Shown here piece after piece: positions 45,652-54,440 of a stretch of DNA of 64,000 nucleotides (position 1 is the first letter of the stretch; the number at the start of each line of letters is the position of its first letter). This DNA is from Bacillus sp. FJAT-44742 (lineage in GTDB: Bacteria > Bacillota > Bacilli > Bacillales > Marinococcaceae). Both the position numbers and the translations under genes were made by a program. The notes under the pieces were generated by a model that was not told the origin of the DNA, did no database searches, and was given only the letters and a program-made list of their open reading frames with translations. The stretch spans positions 151,439 through 215,438 of the forward strand of contig NZ_KZ454937.1 of the NCBI RefSeq assembly GCF_002797315.1, written 5' to 3'.

Positions 45652-45715
45652 CGTTTATCTCCTTCAATTCTTGGATCTTCTGGTTTACCTATGACTCCCT
45701 GCTCTTGTTTCACTT

Positions 45716-46039
45716 TCACCATTCATCTTCAATAAGACGGAGTTTGTTGTCATAGAATACAGCTTCCTTTTTGGTCTTATCCATGAGCACCACCGCATTA
45801 TAGAAATACAAGGAGTCTTTGTTTTTTGTCTCCTTGATACGTACAACAAGCCCATTTTGGTTTTTGTACTGGTCGTAGTATCCTATGGTATCAGGCATTT
45901 GATCCACTGGTTTGGAAACGATCACCCGATCTCCTTTTTGCACCAGGGAGGGACGTTTCCGGCCAGAGTCCTTCTCTTTGCCAATGTAACGCCACGTCTT
46001 TATCCTTGTCTGGAAAAGATTTATTTGTTCCTGTTCCAT
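45716..46039 (-). CDS. Unknown 107-residue protein
   Basis: Hydrophilic protein with many Lys and Asp. Sequence such as LVQKGDRVIVSKPVDQMPD and QNGLVVRIKETK suggests a small beta-barrel (SH3-like) core, but no family is recognised. It lies 19 bases after the two-domain regulator-like gene and just before the ssb remnant, so it was probably in one operon with them. Reading frame and ribosome site are good. Confidence 0.6.
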   Translation of the reverse strand: MEQEQINLFQTRIKTWRYIGKEKDSGRKRPSLVQKGDRVIVSKPVDQMPDTIGYYDQYKNQNGLVVRIKETKNKDSLYFYNAVVLMDKTKKEAVFYDNKLRLIEDEW

Positions 46040-46058
46040 TCAATTCATCGCTATTTTT

Positions 46059-46808
46059 CTAGTTTGAATCATCCATCTCCTTAATAACGGTGTCTAAGTA
46101 GTGGTAAGCATTTCTTACCCGATCTGCGGTATCCTGTTTAATTCTCTCGTAAAACTGCCTGCCTAAGGGAGTGATTTTTAACAGTCGCTTTCTCCGTCTC
46201 TCCCCTTCCCATTTTCCTGTCACCAACCCGCCAATTTCGGGATCTTCTTCCATTTCAATGGCGACCTCATAGGCATAGCTTGTAGATACTTTCCACCCAT
46301 ATATTTCTAACATTTCCGTTTCCGGTTCGGCAATGACGATGGTTCTCCCTGAGTACGTGCGTGTTAATACGATATACCGGAAGACATCTTTTACGGACAC
46401 CAGGGAACTAAAAAAGGGACGGTCTTTTTCTATCATGGTTGTTCCTTTCTTAGGACGCTCCCCTTCCTTTGTAATTTCATATAAAAAGACGGCTGCCACT
46501 TGTTTGGCTGCCATCAAGCGGTCACGATATGCTAGTTTAATCCCTTGGTAATACTCTCTGCCTTCGTCTGTCAGGGAATAATAGGTTGTCCTTTTTTCTT
46601 TAAAGCTTTCTTTCACAAACCCTTCCTGTTGCATCTTGCTCATGACTAACTGGAAGCTTCGTTTAGCTGGAGGATGGTGTTTTAAGACATGTTTAGTGTA
46701 CTGCCATAACTCAGAAGACGACCGGTGTGTATAGTACAGTTCCTTGGCAATAAAGAAACGAAGAATCATACTGTTGGTTAATGGTTTCGTACTAGTGCTC
46801 GTAGTCAT
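46059..46808 (-). CDS. Winged-helix (PadR-like) protein with two similar halves
   Basis: 249 residues. Residues about 12-95 look like a PadR winged helix (ILRFFIAKELYYTHRSSSELWQ, FQLVMSKMQQEGFV, TTYYSLTDEGREYYQGIK). A second region from about 165 repeats the pattern (VSTSYAYEVAIEMEE, GGLVTGKWEG, KRLLKITPLGRQFYERI). This looks like a fused or duplicated DNA-binding regulator. It is upstream of the 107-residue protein and near the ssb remnant and may control that group. Confidence 0.6.
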   Translation of the reverse strand: MTTSTSTKPLTNSMILRFFIAKELYYTHRSSSELWQYTKHVLKHHPPAKRSFQLVMSKMQQEGFVKESFKEKRTTYYSLTDEGREYYQGIKLAYRDRLMAAKQVAAVFLYEITKEGERPKKGTTMIEKDRPFFSSLVSVKDVFRYIVLTRTYSGRTIVIAEPETEMLEIYGWKVSTSYAYEVAIEMEEDPEIGGLVTGKWEGERRRKRLLKITPLGRQFYERIKQDTADRVRNAYHYLDTVIKEMDDSN

Positions 46809-46886
46809 CTTTTTTCACCTCTTTTAGTTTCTATTTGAGGACAAACGTTCATACATTAGGAGGGAGAAAAATCCTCCCTCCTTTGT

Positions 46887-47453
46887 TTAGGTGAGGGACG
46901 GCACGTGATCCCCTTCATCTTTGGAAAAATGCAGGAAGGTCATCATAAGAGACGATAAAGGAAATTTTGTGTCCGTTCCCTCTACCTGTTTGATATATGG
47001 TTCAATGTCCCCCTCTGGTAGATACGGAGAATGCTGCATTCGGAAAAGCAGTAGCGAAGAGTAAACCACCAGGGTTGCTTTGTTTCGTTGTCTCTGGCGC
47101 AAAAACACGTAAGAAAGGACAGCCATTATCCCTGAACCATTCAGGAGCAGCAACTCATAAAAAAACGCATTCAAGATAAATTGGCTAAGGAGAACAGTAG
47201 TGACAGAAGGCACGACAAGACTGACAATCAACAAATTGAGGTGCTTCTGGCTGGCCGTCCATTCTCTTTGAAGAGTCTCAAATAAACTTTGTTCGTGGTT
47301 CGTCACTGTATAGGTCACTTTTTGGTTATGACGAGCAATATATTTATAGAGTGCTTTTGATAGTGGAACACACGTGAGATAGTTTTTAGAATGAACCGCC
47401 AATAAGACGATCAAAAAAGAATAGAAAATCGCATTTAGAACTAGTAAGCTCAT
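46887..47453 (-). CDS. Unknown membrane protein with three hydrophobic segments
   Basis: 188 residues. Hydrophobic stretches are near the N-terminus (VLNAIFYSFLIVLLAVH), around residue 75 (LNLLIVSLVVPSVTTVLL) and around 100 (LLLLNGSGIMAVLSYVFL), with a soluble C-terminal third. No family recognised. A hairpin (AGGAGGGA/TCCCTCCT, 46858-46882) follows its stop. It lies in the same direction as the winged-helix gene 80 bases away. Confidence 0.6.
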   Translation of the reverse strand: MSLLVLNAIFYSFLIVLLAVHSKNYLTCVPLSKALYKYIARHNQKVTYTVTNHEQSLFETLQREWTASQKHLNLLIVSLVVPSVTTVLLSQFILNAFFYELLLLNGSGIMAVLSYVFLRQRQRNKATLVVYSSLLLFRMQHSPYLPEGDIEPYIKQVEGTDTKFPLSSLMMTFLHFSKDEGDHVPSLT

Positions 47454-47689
47454 TTGTTTTCCTCTCCTTTTTTTACTAGATTTTCAGATTTCTAAGGGTA
47501 TCTTACATCATCACGTGAAGGGAATAAGTATCTTTCTCCTCCTATTTCCATGGAGCCCTTTTCTCGGTATAAGGAAATTAATGGTCTTTATCTTTACTGC
47601 TCTAACCGCTAGGACCCATGGATAGAACAAGCCGTAATAGCAACCAATCAAGCCAATTCCAACATCCTATCACCCTTCCTTGGGCATGG

Positions 47690-47989
47690 TCAGGAGCACT
47701 TAAGACTACCATGCACGCTGGTTATCGGGAGATAATCCCCTGTTTGTATTATAGAAATCACTTTGTCCGTATGTTTGGTTACAATCATCGCTCGAAGTTC
47801 TTCATCAGTTAAATGTATAGTTTGAGTATATACTTTATTTCGAGTGTCCTCGTCTAGTCCCTGGTCGACACTACTGGCTAGGAGAGGACTATATAATTCT
47901 GCTAGCAAAGCTTCTCGGTCTTCAACAGAGAAAACGGCATATAATGCTTGATAAACCGTATGACGTGCAGATGATGCATTTGCTGTCAC
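47690..47989 (-). CDS. Unknown 99-residue protein
   Basis: A GTG start (47987-47989) behind AAAAGGAG gives a soluble, mainly helical protein (VYQALYAVFSVEDREALLAE, LTDEELRAMIVTKHTDK). An alternative GTG three codons earlier lies inside the ribosome site. No family recognised. It is the first of a leftward series of unrecognised genes down to 45716. Confidence 0.55.
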   Translation of the reverse strand: MTANASSARHTVYQALYAVFSVEDREALLAELYSPLLASSVDQGLDEDTRNKVYTQTIHLTDEELRAMIVTKHTDKVISIIQTGDYLPITSVHGSLKCS

Positions 47990-47998
47990 GGATCTCAC

Positions 47999-48621
47999 TC
48001 CTTTTTTGTTTATAGATGACTATCTTCTCTAAAATCAATATTTTTCACGGAGGAACACCGTATATTTTCTCTCTTTGCTGCTGGTTATCCTCCTTTATTT
48101 TACCACTTGATATGCAATCACGGAAATTCTTATAGTACATCCTTATTTTTCCTGTCCCGCTCATCCTCCCCTCCACTGCTCACTATTTCCCCCACCTTAA
48201 CTACCCTTTCAAACGTATTTATTTAATTTTTACGTAATCATTTAATAAAAACGTACTTATTTAATTCTGTGAGATTGGGAGTGAGAAAGATTGCGTACGA
48301 AAACCGGGCAGTTAGGAGGGAAAGAACAAAACAAGAGGAAACAGGAAAAGACCCATCAGTCATACGCAGAGGAAATAAGAAAAGAACAAGACAAAATGCG
48401 TAAGGTATGTTTATACGCACTACCGGAATATCCGTTAATACGTAATAAGTAAAGGAGCATGCCCCCTGCTAACAAAAAGCCACCACGTTTGCAGCTAGTT
48501 AGGGAATTCTCCCTGATAATAGAATATCCTTTTCTTAACTGTTTTTTAGGTTGAATCATACTCACCTTTAAATTTATCCTTGTAGCTTGGTTAGTGAGAA
48601 TAGTTAAAGTAATATGTATAG
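47999..48621. other. Intergenic; one possible small gene
   Basis: About 620 bases. On the plus strand a TTG (48291) behind GGGAGTGAG opens a 53-codon hydrophilic frame (RTKTGQLGGKEQNKRKQE...) to 48452; it could be a small spore-type peptide but evidence is weak. Otherwise empty. Confidence 0.35.
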
Positions 48622-48651
48622 AAAAAAACGCAGGTGCCTTAACACTTGCGT
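48622..48651 (-). terminator. Rho-independent terminator of the CuyA/DcyD-like gene
   Basis: On the minus strand ACGCAAGTG pairs with CACCTGCGT (one mismatch) and is followed by T7. It lies about 150 bases beyond the stop at 48802. Confidence 0.7.
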
Positions 48652-48801
48652 CTCTCATAGTTACCTGCTATCAATATTAGAAGGAAAAGACATGTACTTA
48701 ATTTTTTAGAACCCCTTTTTCTAAGTCCCTTAGATGATCCTCATAATAAGGTCCCTCTAGCCCATCATTAAATGAATTAAATTGCCACCGTCTAATAAAA
48801 G

Positions 48802-49812
48802 TCATATAGATTGAGAGGCTAAGAGCGTTTCCATATAAACATACAAGGCGGGTGATCCACCAGTATGTATAAACAGAACATTGTCTCCTTCCGTGAAAAA
48901 ACCCTCTCTAATTAAATGAATTAAGCCTGCCATTGCTTTTCCGGTATATACAGGATCTAATAATATTCCTTCTTTTTGTGCAAGTATATTTACTGCTTCT
49001 ATCATGGTATCTGTCGGTATTGAGTAACCTTCCCCTACGTAATTGTCCATGCACCTAATTATGTCTTTAGTGACAGGTTGATCTAATTCAAGATAAGTAG
49101 ATAGCTTTTTTACAAGATTATATATTAATTCTTCTTGTTCCTTTTTTCCTCTGCTAACATTTATACCAGTGATAGGAATATTTGCATTCCTTCCATAAAA
49201 TCCAGTAAGCAACCCCGCATGGGTTCCTCCACTTCCGCTTGCCGTAACTATATGATCAATGTTTAAACCCATTTGAAAAGTTTGATTTAATAACTCTTGA
49301 GCACAAGCCACATAGCCCATAGCTCCTATCTCATTCGATCCCCCTCCAGGAATTACATATCCTTTTCTACCTTCTTCTTCCAAGAGTGAGGACACTTTCA
49401 TCATTTCCTTATGCATGTCAGTCCCAACGGGTACGACATCTATATTTTCAGCTCCTAGTAATTTAAAAAGAAAATTGTTCCCACTTGCATCAGGATCATA
49501 GGTGTTAGGAACACGTTCTTCTAAAACTAACCTACATTTTAATCCTTCTTTAACAGCAGCCGCTAAAGTCAATCGACAATGATTCGATTGAATGGCTCCA
49601 CAAGTTATTAAGGTATCTGCTCCCTTTTCTAAGGCATCTGCTACTAAAAATTCAAGTTTTCTAGTTTTATTACCTCCCAGCGTTAATCCCAGTAAGTCAT
49701 CTCTTTTTACAAATATATTGGGTCCGCCTAAAAATTTTGTTACATGAGGAAGATATTCTATTGCTGTCGGGTGCTCGGTATACTTTCTTCGAGCAATCTT
49801 GTTAATATTCAT
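48802..49812 (-). CDS. PLP-dependent sulfo-lyase/desulfhydrase (CuyA or DcyD type)
   Basis: 336 residues, tryptophan-synthase-beta fold, ACC deaminase/D-cysteine desulfhydrase family. GGNKTRKLEFL (near 47-57) holds the PLP lysine, followed by CGAIQSNHCR, ASGSGGTHAGLLTG (phosphate-binding) and HTGGSPALYVY. The family includes D-cysteine desulfhydrase and L-cysteate sulfo-lyase CuyA, which releases pyruvate, sulfite and ammonia. Given two sulfite-exporter genes and sulfolactate genes in the window, CuyA activity is an attractive inference; motifs alone do not separate the two. GGGGGGACACA precedes the ATG. Confidence 0.82.
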   Translation of the reverse strand: MNINKIARRKYTEHPTAIEYLPHVTKFLGGPNIFVKRDDLLGLTLGGNKTRKLEFLVADALEKGADTLITCGAIQSNHCRLTLAAAVKEGLKCRLVLEERVPNTYDPDASGNNFLFKLLGAENIDVVPVGTDMHKEMMKVSSLLEEEGRKGYVIPGGGSNEIGAMGYVACAQELLNQTFQMGLNIDHIVTASGSGGTHAGLLTGFYGRNANIPITGINVSRGKKEQEELIYNLVKKLSTYLELDQPVTKDIIRCMDNYVGEGYSIPTDTMIEAVNILAQKEGILLDPVYTGKAMAGLIHLIREGFFTEGDNVLFIHTGGSPALYVYMETLLASQSI

Positions 49813-50029
49813 TGTGTCCCCCCGCTCTTAAGATTTTTCTTTATAAACCTTACTTATGAATGTGTAATTTATTTCCTGATTGGACTTTAGTATCAAACTT
49901 CATGATTATTCTCCAAAGATTTTATACTTCATTATATATAGGCTTATTAGAGTTATATTGTAAGATCAATGCTTGTGCACGCACAAAAACAATCATAAAA
50001 CAGTTTTGGTTGGACGGTTGGTTAAAATG

Positions 50030-51235
50030 CTAAATAAAATCCCCTTTTTCTAGACTAGGTATTTCTACGTTGAGTGTATCAGGATATTTTATTCCAGTTC
50101 CCGTATTTAAAGCTACTACTGTCTCCTCTTCAGTGATCCATTCACTTTCTCTTAATTCACGAACAGCTGCAAATGTTGCTGCTCCCTCAGGACAAACAAA
50201 GGAACCTTCTAAATTTGCGACTTTTACCTGTTCTTCTACCATTTTCTGGTCACTAATTGCAATTGCACACCCATCGGTTTTATAGATGGCGTCTAACACC
50301 AAAAAGTCTCCTAAGGCTTTTGGTACGTTAATACCAAAAGCTAAAGTGTCTGAGTTTTCCCAAAAATCAGACACTTTCTGTTTTTCTTCCCATGCTTTTA
50401 CTATCGGAGAGCAACCTTCTGCCTGAACAGCGACCAATCTAGGCAATTGGCCTTTAACCCATCCTAGGGACCTTAACTCATTAAGAGCTTTATAGATGCC
50501 AATGAGCCCTACTCCGCCACCCGTTGGGTATAAAACAACATCAGGCATTTCCCACCCCATCTGTTCGGCTATTTCTAATCCCATTGTTTTTTTACCTTCA
50601 ATACGATAGGGTTCTTTCAACGTAGAAGCATCAAACAAGTTATAGTCTTTCACAGCCTGCCCTACAATTCTCCCCGCATCACTAATTACACCATTCACTA
50701 GGTAAACATCTGCGCCTGATACGGCACATTCATTTCTTGTTATTTTAGGAGCGTCTTGCGGCAGAACGACTGTTGATTTCATGCCAGCTCTTGCTCCGTA
50801 TAATGCCCAAGCTGCACCAGCGTTCCCATTCGTTGGCATAGAGAAATTGTTTACACCTAGTTCTTTGGCTTTAGAAATTCCAACCGCTGCCCCTCTAGCT
50901 TTGAAGGTGCCCGTCGGAAGTAAACCCTCATCTTTCATAAAGAGGTGTTTCACTTCCATGTTTTTACCAAGCTCAGGCATGGAAAGAAAGGGGGTCATTC
51001 CTTCTCCTAACGTCACAATATTCTGTTCGTTTTCTACTGGTAATAGTTCATGGTACCTCCATAAGGTAGGTTTTCTTTTTGACAAATCTTCACGGTTCAA
51101 AGATTGCTTTATTTGTTCCAAGTCGTACTCTACCAGCAAAGGAGACCCGCATGCACAAACTTGGTGGACTTCTTGTGTGCTATACGTATTCCCACATTTA
51201 GGACAGTAGAGATGAGAAACATAACTAAACTTCAC
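50030..51235 (-). CDS. Threonine-synthase-like PLP enzyme with N-terminal zinc ribbon
   Basis: 401 residues with a GTG start. An N-terminal ribbon CPKCGNTY...CACGSPL (residues 11-31) is followed by the fold type II PLP core: KDEGLLPTGTFKARG (PLP lysine), PTNGNAGAAWALYGARAG, LYPTGGGVGLIGIYKAL and EGAATFAAV. This is the longer archaeal/plant-type threonine synthase rather than the 352-residue B. subtilis ThrC type. The same branch contains cysteate synthase of methanogens, which uses sulfite; its place beside a CuyA-type gene makes that worth testing. Default call is threonine synthase-like. Confidence 0.8.
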   Translation of the reverse strand: MKFSYVSHLYCPKCGNTYSTQEVHQVCACGSPLLVEYDLEQIKQSLNREDLSKRKPTLWRYHELLPVENEQNIVTLGEGMTPFLSMPELGKNMEVKHLFMKDEGLLPTGTFKARGAAVGISKAKELGVNNFSMPTNGNAGAAWALYGARAGMKSTVVLPQDAPKITRNECAVSGADVYLVNGVISDAGRIVGQAVKDYNLFDASTLKEPYRIEGKKTMGLEIAEQMGWEMPDVVLYPTGGGVGLIGIYKALNELRSLGWVKGQLPRLVAVQAEGCSPIVKAWEEKQKVSDFWENSDTLAFGINVPKALGDFLVLDAIYKTDGCAIAISDQKMVEEQVKVANLEGSFVCPEGAATFAAVRELRESEWITEEETVVALNTGTGIKYPDTLNVEIPSLEKGDFI

Positions 51236-51567
51236 AAAGAAATCTCCCTTCTCATAGGTAATAGTTATCTCTAAATAAGCTCAGTAAGATAAAAAACAGT
51301 CGCTAAATGGCCCTATAATAACTAACGATTTCCTTTTTCAATTAGTAAACATCCTCTTTCTATGGGATCTCCATTAGAAACATAAACATTCTTTACCTCT
51401 CCATATATAGGATAGTAGTTTTCACCTTAGTGATTAGATTTTTAATAACCCTTCCAGGCATGCAAGCCCCTATTTGTGTCAATTTGCTATTTTCTACTTT
51501 AGGGTGAAAAGTATTGCTGGCATTTATACTTTATCTTTTATTACAATTTCACGAGTTTGACCGTTCA
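51236..51567. other. Intergenic, nothing recognised
   Basis: 330 AT-rich bases upstream of the threonine-synthase-like gene, containing its leader. No frame or clear promoter. Confidence 0.4.
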
Positions 51568-51766
51568 AAATTAATAGTGATAGGCGTCAATTGGTTTTTT
51601 ACCTTCTCCGACAAGGTAGATTTCGTCTGCTTTGTAACGATGCAGGGCCCCACTATTTTCTTTTGAGTAAATAGCTAGAGTTTCAATTTTACTCTGTAGA
51701 GGCCCAAAATATTCTAATTTCAACCTCTCCGCGGTTTGCTATTAACACTCTCTTTATTTTTAGTTT
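51568..51766 (-). pseudogene. N-terminal fragment of pyruvate carboxylase/biotin carboxylase
   Basis: The minus strand reads KRVLIANRGEVEIRIFWAST, stops, then after a shift AIYSKENSGALHRYKADEIY and LVGEGKKPIDAY. This aligns with residues 8-66 of the intact pyruvate carboxylase (KKVLVANRGEIAIRIFRACT; HRYKADEAYLIGVGKKPIEAY). It is diverged enough to be a separate biotin carboxylase gene rather than a recent copy. Only about 60 codons remain. Confidence 0.85.
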
Positions 51767-51839
51767 TTTTTTACTTCTCTCATTAATTATTCCTCAGTTT
51801 TTCTATTATCTAAATATACTGTAAATTTATTATGCACTT

Positions 51840-52316
51840 CTAAAATAAAACTCCATCTGGGATAGGGACGTTTAGAAAGACATCAAATGCCGCATATATC
51901 ACCAAGGTGGTGCAAAACGCCATGACAATAGGAACAAAAAATGCACTAATTTTTTTTCTAGCCCCTCCTAAATACCAGCTAAAAAGAATTAAAAACACTA
52001 AGCTGGTCACATAAAACCCTAACACAGGAATCAGGTATACCAACACAAATAGCGTGATAACTCCTAACCATTTTCGGCCTCCGCCTATAACTTTTTCAGG
52101 ATGACCTTCTTCTTCTCTTTCTTTCTGGTAGGCCTTCTTAATGAATAGCGATTTAAGGAACAGTAATACCCCTAAAAAAATCAAAATGGTAATCACCAAT
52201 CTTGGAAAAATGTCAGAAGGGGGGCTCAAATCTAAAGTTAATATATAAAAAACCACCCCTAAACCTATGACTATTAAGGAAACAAACACATCACGCAGTT
52301 GCTCTCTTAATACCAT
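51840..52316 (-). CDS. tctB: TctB-family small membrane subunit of a tripartite tricarboxylate transporter
   Basis: 158 residues with four hydrophobic helices (SLIVIGLGVVFYILTL, LVITILIFLGVLLFL, WLGVITLFVLVYLIPVLGFYVTSLVFLILF and a last near IVMAFCTTLVIYAAFDVFL). The ATG at 52316 follows AGGGGAGAG; an earlier ATG at 52334 overlaps the tctA stop. It pairs with the large TctA channel and the TctC-type binding protein. These systems take up citrate, tartrate, sulfolactate-type or aromatic acids using ion gradients. Confidence 0.85.
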   Translation of the reverse strand: MVLREQLRDVFVSLIVIGLGVVFYILTLDLSPPSDIFPRLVITILIFLGVLLFLKSLFIKKAYQKEREEEGHPEKVIGGGRKWLGVITLFVLVYLIPVLGFYVTSLVFLILFSWYLGGARKKISAFFVPIVMAFCTTLVIYAAFDVFLNVPIPDGVLF

Positions 52317-52330
52317 TTTTTTCTCTCCCC

Positions 52331-53860
52331 TCATGCATTAATGTTTTTGTCGTTCGATCCTGTAGTCCCCTTAGCTTTGTTTTGTTGATAGGCCACCCAT
52401 AACGGGGTAAACAGGGACAGGACAGTCATGATAATCAAAATGATAGTAATGGGGCGGGTAAAAAACAATTCAAAAAGGTTTTGACCAGAATTAGCTTGAA
52501 TCACGGATGAGACAAAACCTTGTTCAGCAATCACTCCTAAAATCAACCCCAAGACAATCGGACCAACGTGAATGCCTACTTTGATGGCAAAATAGCCTAT
52601 TACCCCACAGGCAAGCATAATATACACATCTAAAAAACTGTTTCGGATAGCATAAGCTCCCATAATTGCAAGTACAGTAATAATAGGAACCAAGTAGTTA
52701 ATAGGGACATTCAATGCTTTAACAAAAAACTTAGTTCCGAGGAGACCAATGATTAAAAGCAGTATATTAGCTACAATTAATCCAATCATAAAGGTATAGG
52801 CTATGTGACCAGAGCCGGTAAATAGTTCTGCACCTGGTCTCAGTCCATGAATGAGTAATCCCCCTAATAGAACAGCTGCAACCGGGCTTCCAGGAATTCC
52901 AAGAGTTAAAAGAGGAATTAATGAAGAACTTACCGTAGCATTGTTGGCGGATTCACTCGTTACAACGCCGTCTATGCTTCCTTTCCCATATTCTTTCGGG
53001 GTTTTAGAAAAACGTTTTGATTCGTTGTAAGCTACGAAGGAGGCAACATTTCCTCCCGCTCCCGGAAGCATTCCGATAAATGTGCCGATTAAAGAGCTTC
53101 TTATTAATGTTACAGGCTTTTTAAATACATTAAAGAAAGCTTCCTTGTATACACCTTTTCTCTTGTCAATCTTGGATACATATTTATCTCTGCTTTCAAT
53201 TAAATGAATTATTTGAGGGATGGTAAAAAAACCTATCATTGCCGGAATGAGCTCAATGCCTTGATTTAGTTCACCAAAACCAAAAGTGAATCGTGAAGCA
53301 CCAGAAACTGGATCAATTCCTATTAGAGCAAGTAATAGACCTATCCCTCCACCGATCATTCCTTTTAATACAGACCGCCCTGCTAAACTCCCTATGATGG
53401 TTAGACCGAAAACCGCAAGCCAAAAGTTTTCTGGGGGACCGAAGCGTAGCGCAAAGTTGGCAAGAAACTGAGCCAAAAATAATAAAAACAGGGTACCAAT
53501 TATTCCTCCAATTACTGATGATGTTAAAGCAGTAACCAAAGCCCTGTCAGCCTGTCCCTTTTTAGTTAATGGGTACCCATCAAAAGTAGTGGCTACATTT
53601 GCAGGGGTCCCTGGTGTGTTTAATAAAATTGCAGAGTTGGCGCCGCCAAACATGGCAGCTGTATATAATGCTCCTAACATAAGAAGCCCAGTACCGGGGT
53701 CCATTCCAAAGGTTAATGGAACTAAAAGCGCCACTCCCATTGTTGCTGATAAGCCGGGAAGCGATCCTATAATAATTCCGCCTACGATAGCAAGGGACAT
53801 GATCATAAGGTTTCCCGGTGAAACACTTGCCATCAATCCTTGTAAAACGTCAGCTCCCAT
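52331..53860 (-). CDS. tctA: TctA-family large membrane subunit of a tripartite tricarboxylate transporter
   Basis: 509 residues, about 12 helices. Family signatures: GSLPGLSATMGVALLVPLTFGMDP near 33, AAMFGGANSAILLNTPGTP (the Gly-rich motif near 70), a second copy IGMLPGAGGNVASFVAYNESKR and LTLGIPGSPVAAVLLGGLLIHG. It forms the substrate channel with TctB. Sulfolactate operons in halophilic proteobacteria use such a transporter (SlcHFG), so sulfolactate or a related hydroxyacid is a reasonable guess. Confidence 0.93.
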   Translation of the reverse strand: MGADVLQGLMASVSPGNLMIMSLAIVGGIIIGSLPGLSATMGVALLVPLTFGMDPGTGLLMLGALYTAAMFGGANSAILLNTPGTPANVATTFDGYPLTKKGQADRALVTALTSSVIGGIIGTLFLLFLAQFLANFALRFGPPENFWLAVFGLTIIGSLAGRSVLKGMIGGGIGLLLALIGIDPVSGASRFTFGFGELNQGIELIPAMIGFFTIPQIIHLIESRDKYVSKIDKRKGVYKEAFFNVFKKPVTLIRSSLIGTFIGMLPGAGGNVASFVAYNESKRFSKTPKEYGKGSIDGVVTSESANNATVSSSLIPLLTLGIPGSPVAAVLLGGLLIHGLRPGAELFTGSGHIAYTFMIGLIVANILLLIIGLLGTKFFVKALNVPINYLVPIITVLAIMGAYAIRNSFLDVYIMLACGVIGYFAIKVGIHVGPIVLGLILGVIAEQGFVSSVIQANSGQNLFELFFTRPITIILIIMTVLSLFTPLWVAYQQNKAKGTTGSNDKNINA

Positions 53861-54161
53861 AATTCTTCCTCCTCCTTTAAAAAGTCGACTATATGGGCGA
53901 ATGGGTAAGTAGTTTGCTTGACATTTTTTAATTATTTATAAAATTCGTAAGTTAGTTTGATTCCTGTTTATAGCCGGCTTTCAGCTGTTTTTGCTTTTCT
54001 CTCACCAGGAATATTAATATCATTAAACCTAGCAGCTTTTGTCAAGCTTTTAATTTTGCTTATCATTAGGCTGATTCGCCTACAATACTCTTGCCTGTCC
54101 TCAATCGTCCTCATAAAGTTTTTTACATTGCAACCAATTGCTTAAGTCAGCAGTCCTGCCA

Positions 54162-54440
54162 TTACTTCCAACAAAAAAGAGCTAATGCACTCCCTTCTGC
54201 TCCACCCACCAGTTGAATAGCACCCTGAACGGATTGCTGTGCATAGGTGGTTGGCTTCCCTTCTTTATCAATAGCCCAATTCTCTTATATTTCCCCTTTG
54301 TTTTTTGTAAGACCATGGCTGTCTATCCATGGATATTCGCATCAACCACTATGTCAGTTACAATGGATGAATCTTCTTTGGAGCACCCAGGTGCTTTAAA
54401 TATCCGCTCGTTTTTTGCTTCTTTAATGGTTAAGATTATT
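54162..54440 (-). pseudogene. Ldh-family (sulfolactate/malate-type) dehydrogenase remnant
   Basis: The minus strand encodes RIFKAPGCSKEDSSIVTDIV plus VDANIHG, the N-terminus of the same family as the ComC-type gene at 29406, then a stop. After a deletion it resumes as GEI, stop, ENWAIDKEGKPTTYAQQ, SVQGAIQLVGGAEGSALAL, which matches the GEKIPDGWALDSEG...LPLGGAKGAALAL region. Only about 90 of 350 codons survive. The fragment lies between the regulator and transporter genes. Confidence 0.82.

Noticed and set aside
40000-48000. A prophage
   Set aside because: Rad52-like, SSB and toxin-type genes hint at mobile DNA, but there are no capsid, terminase, tail or integrase genes in this stretch.
48291-48452. 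A 53-residue small spore-type peptide on the plus strand
   Set aside because: TTG start and a mediocre ribosome site, with no SASP signature; noted in the intergenic entry only.
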